In this document: piece after piece, positions 12,571 through 23,299 of the stretch
Numbering within the stretch: the stretch's first letter is position 1
Layout of the letters: the number at the start of each line of letters is the position of its first letter
From: Spinacia oleracea
Lineage: Eukaryota > Streptophyta > Magnoliopsida > Caryophyllales > Amaranthaceae
Length of the DNA: 64,000 nt
Assembly: GCF_020520425.1 (NCBI RefSeq)
Contig: NC_079487.1
Span: 134,810,385 to 134,874,384, forward strand
Direction: 5' to 3'
Made by a program: the position numbers and the translations under genes
The notes under the pieces: model-generated
What the model was told of the DNA's origin: nothing
The model's database searches: none
The model's input: the letters and a program-made list of their open reading frames with translations, nothing else

Positions 12571-13184
12571 ATGATGCAAGTTCGTGATTCAATGATGTGT
12601 TATTGTGTTGTTGTTGTACGACTTGTAAAGGTTAAATCAATGTTTGAAGAACTAGTTAATTAAGCTAATTTTAAATTTTAAATTTTAAATTAGAAGGTTT
12701 ACTTGATCTTATTATCTCATAAATGTCAAAATGTTTTTAACGTGATTATTTCACGGTCAAAATATAAAATAAGATTAACCTCATGGGTCCACGACCCCAC
12801 ACAAATAAATGTACATAATCACTCTTCTTTCAATTTGTTTCACACTATTTGTCATTTATATTAGATGTATTTTACATTGTGTTGTGTTTTTTAACAATTT
12901 TATGATTGCATATTAAACCCAATTAGCTTTTAAAGTGCTAAGTAATGAGAGGTAACGAGCATTTATACACGTACATGTGTTGGTATAGTCATCAGCGTAC
13001 GCACGCTGCCACGCTGGTGCACCACATACTCGAGCCCTTGCATAATTGCTTTTTTTTTTTTTTAATTTCTTTGACAAATAACCACGTACAATAGCAATAC
13101 AAGTTACAATCTGAGATATATAACTTCATATTTAAACATGTGACGTATTATACACATATCCTCATTATTGACTACAGTGCCGGA

Positions 13185-13530
13185 CTACTCCTTAAGATAT
13201 TTATTGTTCCGGGGTTGAAACGATGGAAGGAGCGTCCTTGATGTCTTGAGTTCCGATCACGTACGGTGCCTGCAAGATGAACTCCGGGCCAAGGGGGGGT
13301 CCCCGAGGCGGAGCCTCCGACGCTCAAGTCAGTACAATTGATGTATAAAATGAGGTGTTTAGGGGAGAGAGAGAGTAGGGTGGCTTCTCTAGGGTTAGAG
13401 AATGACCCCTTTACCTTGCCCTTTGAGGGGTATATATAGTGCCTTTGTTGGGCCTTTGAGGCCTTGTAAGGAATATTGGGCTTGAGTGGATTTTATTGGC
13501 TTTTAGGTTAAAATGGTGGGCCCATTTTAA
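13185..13530. repeat. Probable LTR/retrotransposon-derived fragment
   Basis: A GC-rich block contains GGGGGGGTCCCCGAGGCGGA, CTCCGACGCTCAAGTCAGT and a downstream TATATATAG, followed by short GGGCC-rich segments. Sequences with a 'CTCCGACGCTCAAGT' core occur widely in eudicot LTRs (from general knowledge). No partner LTR was found in the window. Confidence 0.4.
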
Positions 13531-13867
13531 CAACCCAATATTTATGATTGCATTTCGAATGTATAGTTAAGTAACTCGTACTTGGTATAATAGGTTTCTG
13601 ATAACCTTTTAAAAAGTGTGGTTGTATTTAATGAAATAACTAGACATGTACTTTTGCGGTTATGTCTTAATATCCTTAATTAAGATGGCCGTACAAGTCC
13701 CACATGAACACTACGCCGTAGTACAAGAACCAAATTAACTACACATGAAATTGAAAACTACACATAATAACACATGTACTTCGTGAGTTTGTGGACATGA
13801 ATTTAACACGAATATATGTAACTACAGTAGTATACAGTATAGAGTATCATTTATATATATATATAGG

Positions 13868-14040
13868 GTATTACTATTTGACACCCGATTTTACTAGAAA
13901 CGGGAAGGGGGAGGAGGCGGTTAGAGAGAGAAAGGTGGGTAGGTTAGAGAGGGTAGGGTAAGAGGGTTGTGGACTTGTGGGTTACGTAAGGGTAGAAACA
14001 GGGTTTCACTTAGTAAAACACGGATGTCAAATAACATTAC
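13868..14040. mobile_element. 173-bp MITE with inverted ends
   Basis: The left end reads GTATTACTATTTGACACCCG, and the right end in reverse complement reads GTAATGTTATTTGACATCCG, with TTTTACTA following in both. The interior is G/A-rich and noncoding. The superfamily was not determined. Confidence 0.65.
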
Positions 14041-14102
14041 ACATTATATATGGGGTATATCTACGAAAGGTACTTATTAGTTCCGTACTACTGTACTTAA
14101 TT

Positions 14103-14288
14103 ATATATGGGGTATGCACGCGATGGTGATTGAAGCTGAATTTGGTAAGGAGAACCCGTGTTCGATCCACCGCAACAACAATTGAGATTGGACTGGAACC
14201 TATCCACTCAAAACTCGTCCTGAATCCGGATTAGCCCTAAAGGTGGACCAGGTGCTAACACAAAAAAAAAAAAAAAAAAAAAAAAAAA
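14103..14288 (+). mobile_element. tRNA-derived SINE with poly(A) tail
   Basis: A short body contains GTTCGATCC (matching the RNA polymerase III B-box pattern GWTCRANNC) about 60 bp from its start. It continues with 'CTGAATCCGGATTAGCCC' and ends in a run of about 27 A residues (about 14262-14288). An A box is not convincing and target duplications were not clear. It is not a functional tRNA gene: no cloverleaf can be formed around the B box. Confidence 0.55.
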
Positions 14289-14568
14289 CTAATGAACAAC
14301 GTTCAAAATGTGAAGTACTGGCTAGTACCTATATATATGACCATATGTCAAGGTAGTAGGTACCTATAAGTGGCTCGATCTCGAACATGAGCTAATCGAG
14401 GCGTCGTCCCTCTCACATTATGTACACGGGTTTTTCTTGCTCACCTCGTTTTTTCTTTTTCTTTTTCAGTAAGTAAGATACACTGTAAAGCTAAACAAGT
14501 CAAATCCTCTCAATAGCGTGACCAACTCTTATTGTTACAAGTCTTACAACCCATTTGTTGCATGCCAT

Positions 14569-14819
14569 CACTACAAGAATTTGTATATTTAACGACAACA
14601 TAATTACGACAGGTCAAAAATCTCGTCGCAAAAGTCTTTTGCGACAGGGCAAACAACCAAACAATGACGGGAATAACCGTCGCAAATGTCTTTTACGACG
14701 GATTTACGACGGCCCCCCTTTTATGACGGGTTCGCAACATGAAATCCCGTCGTTAATCAACGATTATTGGCCTTTCACGACGGGATTTCCCGTCGTTAAT
14801 AGTTCAATTTCTTGTAGTG
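14569..14819. mobile_element. 251-bp non-autonomous CACTA element
   Basis: It begins CACTACAAGAA-TTTG and ends CAATTTCTTGTAGTG, the inverted-repeat signature of CACTA (CMC) transposons. The interior has facing GACGGGATTTCCCGTCG-type palindromes. The 3-bp flanks are CAT and CAC, a near match to the expected 3-bp target duplication. It has no transposase; the frame at 14555-14887 is spurious. Confidence 0.75.
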
Positions 14820-16604
14820 CACATTGCATCAATAAGCGTACTCACACTCTCACAATTGTACTTAATAACTTTAATATAGACATATAAATACAAGTACGGA
14901 TCGATCGAAGTAGTAACGTAATTATTTGATGATTTTATGATACGCGTATGTACATATCTACTTATCTAGCTAGAGATGGAGTAGTAGTCATTTAAGTTTT
15001 GATAAAATCAACGCAAGGACTTTGTGTGATTCAATCTGTATCTAAAAATTCCTTTTGGATGGAGGATGCATTCAATGATCGGTATGATGCTTAAAGAAGT
15101 ACGACTGTACGAGTATATCACAATTAAGACGGCCGTTAATTACTATATTCGTAATAGATTAATTAATGTTAATTTAACTTTGATTTGGCTATTAGAGTTA
15201 ACTTAATTTTAAAGTTGGATATTAAAAAATGTTAGCAAATGATCGAATACATTGAATCCGTACATTGAATTATTCATGGTGAGCGAAGTTCCTAAATCGG
15301 ATCTTTCATACGGAGTACTCCGTAGTAACTAGTACTCCGTATAAATAACATATTTTTTTTAAATTTTATGTACATTCATTCTATTCGACTTATTTTATCT
15401 GATCTTATATCATCTTAAATCATCTAAAGTTCTAAACCATTAACTCATCTTAATTTATCTGAAGTTATGAATTTATTTTATGCGAAATAATTCATTTGTG
15501 CATAAAATGAGTAAAAAAACTTTAATTTATCTGAACTTATTTCAACTTAAATATATATTTTTTTATTTTTAAAAATACTTGAACTTATGTTATCTAATCG
15601 TGCGTACAATTTTAATTTGTCAACTTCTCATTACCTAGCATATATTATCAATGTTCTAGCCCCTCGATTTAGGCGGAAATAAGGTGAATAGAAATAACAT
15701 TATTTAGGCCAACCCATTATGCTCACATACTCGGGGTTTTCCAAACCATATTTTACTTCATACTTTGTATTGTATACGTATTTTATACTACGTATGAAGT
15801 ACTCCGTACTCCACTTGTTTTAACTGTGTGATTTTTTTGGATTGTTGAATGTGAATGGGGCTTTAAAAATGGTGAGGTGGAAAAGACACGGTTGACTGTT
15901 GAGCCGCGGGTGCTGCCACGGAGGACTACAAAACACTGAAAATTAGTACTGTTTTCTTATTATATTAATTAATTAATGCTGTATTTCTGGGAAATTTTCA
16001 AAAAATAAAATAATATTTTTAAAAAGTGCACGGTTGTAGTCCACGTGGGGTAGTATCTGGCCACTTGATGCGTTGAACAACACAGGCACAGCTAGTTCGT
16101 TGTTCGTCGATAAATAGGAGTACGTACGTAGCTTTCCTTTTTCCAAAAAATCTGACTGTAATCACCCTGGATCCGTGATTTACGGTTATACCCACTCCAC
16201 TGTTTTTTTATCCTCCCATTCGGCATTAAGGTGAAATTCTATCTGTCAATTGTTTTTTTTTTTTTTTTGACAGAATGTTAAAACACGTTTGCCCTAATTG
16301 CTTCTTTAATTTGGTCGACATTAAGTAAAATCCAATTATCCATAGTCCGATACTAGTTTGAATCCTCTGTCCCATTATTATGTCTCATTCTTTATACAAG
16401 TATCACTTTATTCTATTAATCAAAAAAATTGACCAATAAAATGAAATGGTATAGTGAATGCAACACAATACTCTAATTATGCGATATAATGTCCTGTTGG
16501 TCAAAATAAGAAAATTAACGGATGAAATAATTTACTCCCTCCATTTCTGAATCAGTACAATGACAACTTGATTGTCCCACATGCCATATATTGTGCCAAT
16601 ACAT

Positions 16605-17115
16605 CACTTTTGGCTATCAATATGTTTAATTGTGACATAGTAACATTTATAGAAGTTTAACATTTATGAAAAACATACACAGTGGCTAATTCATCAACAT
16701 ATCAAATAGTGTCAAAATTAACATATAAATAGTGTTAAAATCAAACTATAGCACTTATTAAAACATAATCCGAGAATACCGAAATTTATTCTAGTTGCAA
16801 ATTAATTTGAATGTGTTGATTATTCTTAGCCGAATTTAATATATTTGACCATCAATATATTTGATTGTGGGATACTCTGTAATGAAATTTATAAAAGTTT
16901 GATATTATGAAAATATACACAATGGCTAATCCATCAACATATCATATAATACCATAATTTTTTATATACTAGCAAAAAATTCAAAACTAACATAAAATTA
17001 GTGTCAAAATCAAAATGTTACACTTATTTAAAACAGAAGCCTGGAATACATAAATTTATTCTAGTTGCAAATGAATTTGAACGTGTTGATTATTCTTGGT
17101 CGAAATTAATTTGGT
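16605..17115. repeat. Degenerate ~250-bp tandem duplication
   Basis: Two consecutive units share GGCTAAT(T/C)CATCAACATATCA, 'TTTATTCTAGTTGCAAAT' and 'GTGTTGATTATTCTT'. The first ends near 16850 and the second near 17115. The second contains a 93-residue frame (17001-17282) that matches nothing recognised and looks like chance. The duplication lacks evident transposon ends apart from CTCCCTCCATTTC near 16536. Confidence 0.6.
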
Positions 17116-17313
17116 GTGAATTGATTGATGTTATTTACTCCTACATAAGGAGACTAGTGAGTAGTGACCTTGATTTTGTTCCACAAGTATCATCTGTCCC
17201 AAAAGTTGGATGTTCATGTCATGTGGGTGTGGCCATATATATGGGGTCAGCAATCACCATTGTCCAGTGCTTTCAAAGCTAACCCTTTTGTTTTGTAACT
17301 ACAGCAAGCAAGT

Positions 17314-17339
17314 AACTAGCTAGCTAGCTAGCTAGCTAG
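17314..17339. repeat. (CTAG)n microsatellite
   Basis: About six tandem copies of the self-complementary tetranucleotide CTAG/AGCT are present. Confidence 0.9.
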
Positions 17340-17441
17340 TCTCCATCATTTTACTTTGTTTTCGATCTGTCAAGATGGAACTATATATTGCGCGTCTAGT
17401 GGTTATGTTGCCCACTTTTCTGAGTTTAAGAAATTGATGTC

Positions 17442-17729
17442 TGATAGAGTATAAAACTAATTTTAGGTTTTAATCATCAACTTAAGTTTTTGGTTAAGTT
17501 GGTTCTTTGACATGGTATCAGAGCCAACGTGACGCAAAGGTCACGGGTTCAAATCTCATCCACCCATCCTTTCAAAGTGGAATATGTCGCGTTGGGTATG
17601 AGGAGTCCTATGCTGCATCCACACTTCAAGCCCAAAGGGCTTTCATGTGAGGGGGCGTGATAGAGTATAAAACTAATTTTGGGAATCCAACCATCAGCTT
17701 AAACTTTTGGTTGAGTTGATCATTTGACA
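17442..17729 (+). mobile_element. 288-bp TRIM/SMART-type miniature LTR retrotransposon
   Basis: Two terminal direct repeats of 71 and 72 bp (17442-17512 and 17658-17729) begin TGATAGAGTATAAAACTAAT and end TTGACA. Directly after the first is TGGTATCAGAGCCA, the primer-binding site complementary to the initiator Met-tRNA 3' end. Directly before the second is the purine tract GAGGGGGCG. The 5-bp target duplication ATGTC flanks both sides (17437-17441 and 17730-17734). The interior is only about 145 bp and noncoding, so mobilisation would need proteins from an autonomous copia/gypsy element. The size and structure fit the TRIM/SMART class. Confidence 0.88.
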
Positions 17730-17734
17730 ATGTC

Positions 17735-20700
17735 AAGTATAACGATATAGAGGATGCGTTCTCCTTACTTAAAAAAAAAAAAAAAAAAAAAATCAAATTT
17801 TAGATTTAATAAGTCCGGATAAATTGCAATCAGATTTATAAGCTTAACCAGTTTCAATCAGATCTATCTTGTAAGTTGACTCTCTTAATTTTACTCTCTT
17901 GCAACCAGGTCGGACCGGTCCTATAGGTTTCAATCAGATATGATTAGGTCGGATCAGGTCCGATACGTTTCAATTAGGTATGATAATATATATCCTATAT
18001 ATCCTATTAAGTAATCAAGTTTTAACCAGTCCAGCCCAGTTCAGATAAGTTTAGATTTCATCCCGTAAAAAGAACGCTTCATAAAATGAGTTGAACTTTG
18101 TAATGCGCTCAGAGTAAAACCTATTAATGTTTCTTTGAATGTTTGCTAATTACATCACCATATAGGATCTATGTTAGTAGGTCATAGTCGTATGTTTTTC
18201 TTTTTGGTGATTGTTTAATTACAAGGTTTAGGCCGCCTAATGTTTGTAGTATTGTTTTTGTTTTTAGGTAAGTATAGGAGGCATATAATAATTTATAGTA
18301 TATACATTGATCTCGATGAGGTTATTAGTTCCTTAAGTGGATGAGATTATTGTAACAACCATGTTAGGCTATTATCGACTTTTTTTTTTGTTGTTGTTGT
18401 AAATGAGTCTGAAGGGAAATTAAATTACAAATGAAAGAAGGAGGTTCAATTATGTGACCTGCCTGACTTAGACATACCCTTTCGGTCTTTCGGTTTATAA
18501 TCACTAGGTCAAGTTCTCATTGGCTAAGAAGAACGCTTATGTTGGGGCAATTCCGTCCACTAGGCTATTATTATATGCTAGTTCAAATTGAAAAAGAATT
18601 TGAATCCAGGTCTCGACTTTGAGTTAACTTTAAAAATTTATTGAGAGTTTACATGTTAAGTACGTGATTCATCCATTAACAAAATATATATAATGGCACA
18701 TGATAAGTCTAGCCTGAATGGACCAGACCCGAGCTCCAAAAATTTATAGTGTAAATTTAATTTTGCCCCTTATACTATAATAGTAGTATAATTATATAAA
18801 TTTCATATTATATTAATTTATTCTTCTACTATCCCTCTAGTTAAATTCTTCGCGATCTGCCACTACCCCGTGATTATTCCGAATTGAACATAAGGCAAGA
18901 GTCTTGACAGTCCCAAAAGTTTAATTTTTAAAACAAATTAATTTGGAAATGATGTTATTATTCAAATGGTAGGGGCGTAGGGCATATCATTTTGGATAAC
19001 TAATGCCTCAAATCAATTTCTCAAATGCAGATAGTATCATAGTACATTAGTACTCCTAAAAAGACAAATTGAATAAATAAATAAGCAACAAAAAATGCTG
19101 GCCCTATAGTCTTTTCGTGACAACAATACTCGTCCTAAAAATTAAATAACTGTTAAAAAAATATCCAGCAATTTGTGTGCCTTTCATTCTATTTTTAAAT
19201 TTATTTCAGGAAAATAAAAGTTTAGATGAAATTGGTTGAAAAAAATAAGAATTATCCAAATACAATTATATTTAAAGTACTCCCTCCGTTCCTTAATGTT
19301 CTTTCCGGTTGAAATCGGGGAGAGGATTAAGAAAAATGAAATTTTGGTATGGTTGAGTGTAAGAGTGATGATTAGGTGTAAGAGATTTTACTTTTTGGAA
19401 TAAATGAAAAAGATAGAAAATGCGGAGTAATAAAGAAAGAAAGGAAAACGATATATTTTATTAAAATTAATCATAAAATAAGGTGAGTGAATGAATTAAA
19501 TAATGTGTGTGAGGAAATCAATGAGAATAATTGGGTAGGTGAATGGAATAAATGTAGGATATAGTAGGAAATTAAATTATAGAATTTGAGTATTTTGAGA
19601 AAATAATATGGGCAAAAATAGTATAGATTTCAACAGAGAAAAACATTTAGGAACGCCAAAAATAAAAACGGGAAGAACAATTAGGAATGGATGGAGTATA
19701 TTCTAATAAATTTTAGTAAGTTTTAAAGTTCATATAAGTGAAAAGCAAATAATAAAACTTACTCTTTGCCCATAAAATTTCAAAAATCGTGTGAACCTAA
19801 CAAAGATGAAAACAACTACAAGTGGGAAATTAAACAAACAAAGAAGATTATGCTATTCTGACAAAGTTGGCTAAAAAAACAAATTAAAAAAGGAGGGTTC
19901 AAAATTTAAAGCCAAGAAACGACGCAATTCTCAATTGTGGAAATTCGTCATCACTCACTTATTCACCCACATCATGCAACAATATTAGCCGTTGTTTAAG
20001 CTCGAGATTAGTTTGAAAAATATGCTCCACTACTTATTAGTACTAAACCTTTATCATGTTTGTTTTCTCTTCTCTTGGCTAAAAAATAAAATAAGATACT
20101 TAAAACATATTACAAATTAGATTGCACAATACTTGCCATCAAAAAAAAAATAAAAAAAAATGCAAAATACTTAGTAGCCTAGGATTAAAATGAGATCATC
20201 ACGTTACTAATCTTGGTGTTGTCAAATCGGATTTACGGTCAATTACAAATCGGGTATGATCAATACGTGTAATTTATAGTTTATGTGGGGTCAATGTATC
20301 CATGCAAATCTAATTTTTAAATACGTTTTATAAGTCATTTCAATTATTATCAGATTTTAGTCAGATCTAGTCGATCAATTTATAACAACGTTGATTTATA
20401 TGGACTCAAAAAAAAATAGCATAACTATAGTAAAAAATGGTGATAGAGGTTGGGATAGGGCGAGCTTGAGTTTTAGTTAAAAAAACAAACCACTTGGGCT
20501 AAGGAATCAAGTTGTGCCTGTTTTATTTAGGGCATATTAGTGCTCAATTAAATTCGATATAATTGAGTCGGATTGATTAGGGATTTCGGGTTTTTGACCG
20601 CAACAGAACTGACTATGAGCTTTATCTCATACCCAAAGGCTAAAGCCCGACAAATAAAGTATATGCTGAATTGCATAATTTTAAAATGTTTCATATCCTA

Positions 20701-22203
20701 ACACTTTAAAACATGTAAACTTCAATTTACTATTGCAGCAATAGTGTGCTGCCTATTTTGCCCCTAACTTTCAACCTTAATTACTGAATTTTGCCATAAT
20801 GTTGGATGATGCCACATGTTCCATCAACCATCTGCCTTCTTTGTTCCTCTTTGTTTCCCCTTTCCTTTTCCTCGACACTGGGATCTTCATCCCCTTCCAT
20901 TTTCAAAAAACCCTAGCTCTCCTCTCTACAATCTCCTCCGCCCCTTCACACATCTCCTTCCATCACCCTAGATTTTAAGATCGTCAATGTTCGTTCTTCT
21001 TCAAGAGGATGTTGTTTTATGGTGATAGAAGGCCACGTTCGAGGATTCTGAGAAGGAGTACAACATTGATACATCGGAAGGTACAAACAAAGAAAACTCA
21101 AAGAAAGCTTTTTTATGATTAGCTGCTAATATTTCTTTACTGGGTTTGTGTTTTTTTTGGACTGAGGTTTGAGAATATCCCTCATATGGCTGATTTTGTA
21201 TTAGGGTTTTGTGTTTTGGATCTACAATTTAGTTGAATTGGTTCATACGAGTATCTCTCGTATCTCTCTGTTGAATTGGTTCATACGAGTACATCCCTGT
21301 GCAGGTGCAAAAAGCCCCCTCGTATGGGTATTTTGCTATCGGAGTTTTGTGTTTCTGGGTCAATTACATAGCCAAATTGCTTAGAAGTTAGAATAACTAT
21401 TGTTGATTCAACTAAGAAATTTGATGTTCTTTATGTTTAAATTTACTGTAGTTGCGTGGTCATCCTATTGGTGTTGTTCTTACCGGTCTTTGCTGGAGTT
21501 GTGTTTTTGTGTTGAGGTGCGCAGCGGCCCTCATATGTGTATTTTGATACTGAGGATGTGTGTGTTGAGCTCCATGGATGAACAACTGAATTTGTGGGAA
21601 GCAATTTGAGAATTATGGGAGTGAGAAGATGGAGTAATTGGGGAAGGGAGTAATCGAGGGACAGAGTTGAGAAGAAGATGGATTAATTTGAGGGAGTAAA
21701 TTCCTTTTTGTTAATTTTTGTTAATGATTTTTGTTTTCAATTTCATTTAATTGGGATTAAATTGGTTGAAATTATAATTATGACATCACATTCCGATTAA
21801 GTTAGCAGAAATGTGACCCGGGGTTGAAATTTAATAAGGGAGCTTAAGTTTTGGGTTGTAATTAACAAAAATGAGAGTTTGAGGTTGTAACCCGTAAAAT
21901 GTTAAGTTTTTAGGGTTGTATTTGGAAAGTTTTCCTTTTTCAAGAAAACTTCATTTATCTTTAGATCAGCTTGACCTACTTCTTTTAGGAATAAGAGTGT
22001 GATAGTAAGCTTGATTACTTCATTCATCCGTGTTTGATGTAATTGAGACTTGAGAGGCTAACCCTCAAGTGAGATAGTAAATTAATTTCCGTCCACTGTT
22101 GTTTTATCTGAATTATATGTTGTTCAAATGCCTTTAATTTTAGATATTTTAGATTATCAAACAGAGGGAATAATTATTTTATTTGAGTATTTGATTATCG
22201 CAG
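17735..22203. other. Gene-free region with anonymous repeats
   Basis: It holds a 22-bp A run near 17770, a Stowaway MITE at 19280 and GGTC-type repeats near 17910-18060. From about 20800 to 21700 there is a segment resembling a gene leader (C/T-rich, CCCTAGCTCTCC) with three degenerate repeats of a CCCTCGTATGGGTATTTTG-like unit. No convincing coding exon was found between 17735 and 22203. Confidence 0.5.
19280..19696. mobile_element. 417-bp Stowaway/mariner-type MITE
   Basis: The ends are CTCCCTCCGTTCCTTAATG and, in reverse complement, CTCCATCCATTCCTAATTG, with further matching GTTCTT(T/C)CC. TA dinucleotides flank both ends (19278-19279 and 19697-19698). The interior is AT-rich and noncoding. 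Confidence 0.85.
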
Positions 22204-23299
22204 GCTGAAGCAATTCTATTAGCTCTAGGAGGGTATGGGGAGATATGAGGTATATCCAGGACACAAATATTGGGAATCATTCTTAAATAAATATCGCCAA
22301 AACAGGAAAGAGTGGAACTTTGATGAGTTAATTAGGTTTAATGTTTTGGAAGTAAGTGGCAGGGAAGTATGGTTGAGTGATATATTGTAGTTACACTTTA
22401 TAGGCACTTGAATTTTTGTAAGCTGCCTAAAATGATTTTGGTTACACTTTGAGGGTTGCTTGAAACAAGGTTCTTGAGTCTAATGTGACTAATAGTACTA
22501 AGCTTACTCACTCTTGTATTTTTTTTTCCGTAATAGTTCTTGCTACTTTGAGTGATGTATATAACTAACAAGTGATCTCTTTATTGATCACATTTCACCT
22601 CCAAATTCTTATTTCAGAACTCAATAGTTGATTTTTTTCCCGTAATAGTTCTTGCTACTTTGAGTGAAGGCTGGCATAAACAAGCAATTATCCGACTATA
22701 CAGTGAGTTTTTAGCCGAATGTTCCCCTATATAGTGAGACTTATTCTTGTATTTTTAATGACTTGAGTGTCTCCGTGACTTGTTTGACTTGTGCACAATG
22801 TCACTGATATCTTTTATAAGCTATTGTTGAGCTTGGTCTTCAAGTACATGTTATTAAGCTTGGTCAATTATATTAACTTTTCCATTCTTGTAGAGTCCAG
22901 CCATTTATATTAACTGAATATAATTTGCATAGTTTGTTCAGCCATTTGTGATTTGTACAATTAGGTCAGTTCGTTTAACTGTGTGGATAAGGAAAAAGGT
23001 TTTTGTTTCCAGGCCTATGGATTTATGCTCTTCGAGAAAATTTTTTCTTGGATTTTATTGTGTATTTATGTTATTTATCTCTAATACATGTTTGGTAATT
23101 GTATAGGATACTAGATTAGATTTTTCTTGGGTTTGTTGCATGATTTATAGCGAATATGTATTTTTGGCAATTTTCAGGATATTAGAGGGAGCGTTGGGTT
23201 CTCACTGAAGAAGGAAGAATCTATGCTACTGCAGGCTTTCCTGAAGTGCAAGTATACCCGGCTATACCACAAGAGGGTATCTCGCCAGATGAACTTGAG
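22204..23299 (+). pseudogene. Remnant of cytosolic phenylalanyl-tRNA synthetase alpha subunit gene
   Basis: An exon-like block at 23178-23299 has an acceptor TTTTCAG before it and GTTGTC after it. It encodes RWVLTEEGRIYATAGFPEVQ followed by VYPAIPQEGISPDELE, matching the N-terminal winged-helix region of plant PheRS alpha (DIKRExWxLTxEG). Between the codons for DI and REGWVL-type sequence one base is missing at 23184-23185, which shifts the frame, so the exon cannot be translated as it stands. A possible earlier exon starts at 22204 with AEAILLALG, resembling the PheRS alpha N-terminus, and soon hits a stop. The remaining catalytic exons were not found. This is a partial, dead copy. Confidence 0.6.
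22235..22390 (+). other. Unidentified 51-residue open frame
   Basis: ATG at 22235 opens a frame to TAG at 22388. The product is rich in Tyr, Trp, Arg and Lys (for example YPGHKYWESFLNKYRQNRKE, then EVSGREVWLSDIL). The composition looks more protein-like than surrounding chance frames, but I do not recognise a family. It overlaps the PheRS-alpha remnant in another frame and could be an exon fragment of an unrelated captured gene. Confidence 0.2.

Larger units (their letters stand above)
9891..16600. other. Gene-free repeat-rich region
   Basis: No gene was recognised. The region is AT-rich and contains the small elements listed separately: a MITE relic at 9999, a GGTC array, an LTR-like fragment, a MITE at 13868, a SINE and a CACTA derivative. 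Many copies of TACGGAGTA/TACTCCGTA occur. The rest appears to be anonymous degraded sequence. Confidence 0.6.

Noticed and set aside
14103-14200. Possible tRNA gene around GTTCGATCC
   Set aside because: No A box or cloverleaf is convincing and a long poly(A) tail follows, so a SINE is the better explanation.
17513-17560. TGGTATCAGAGCCAACGTG and following GGTTCAAATC as a tRNA gene
   Set aside because: The sequence is the primer-binding site and interior of a TRIM element with paired terminal repeats and a target duplication.
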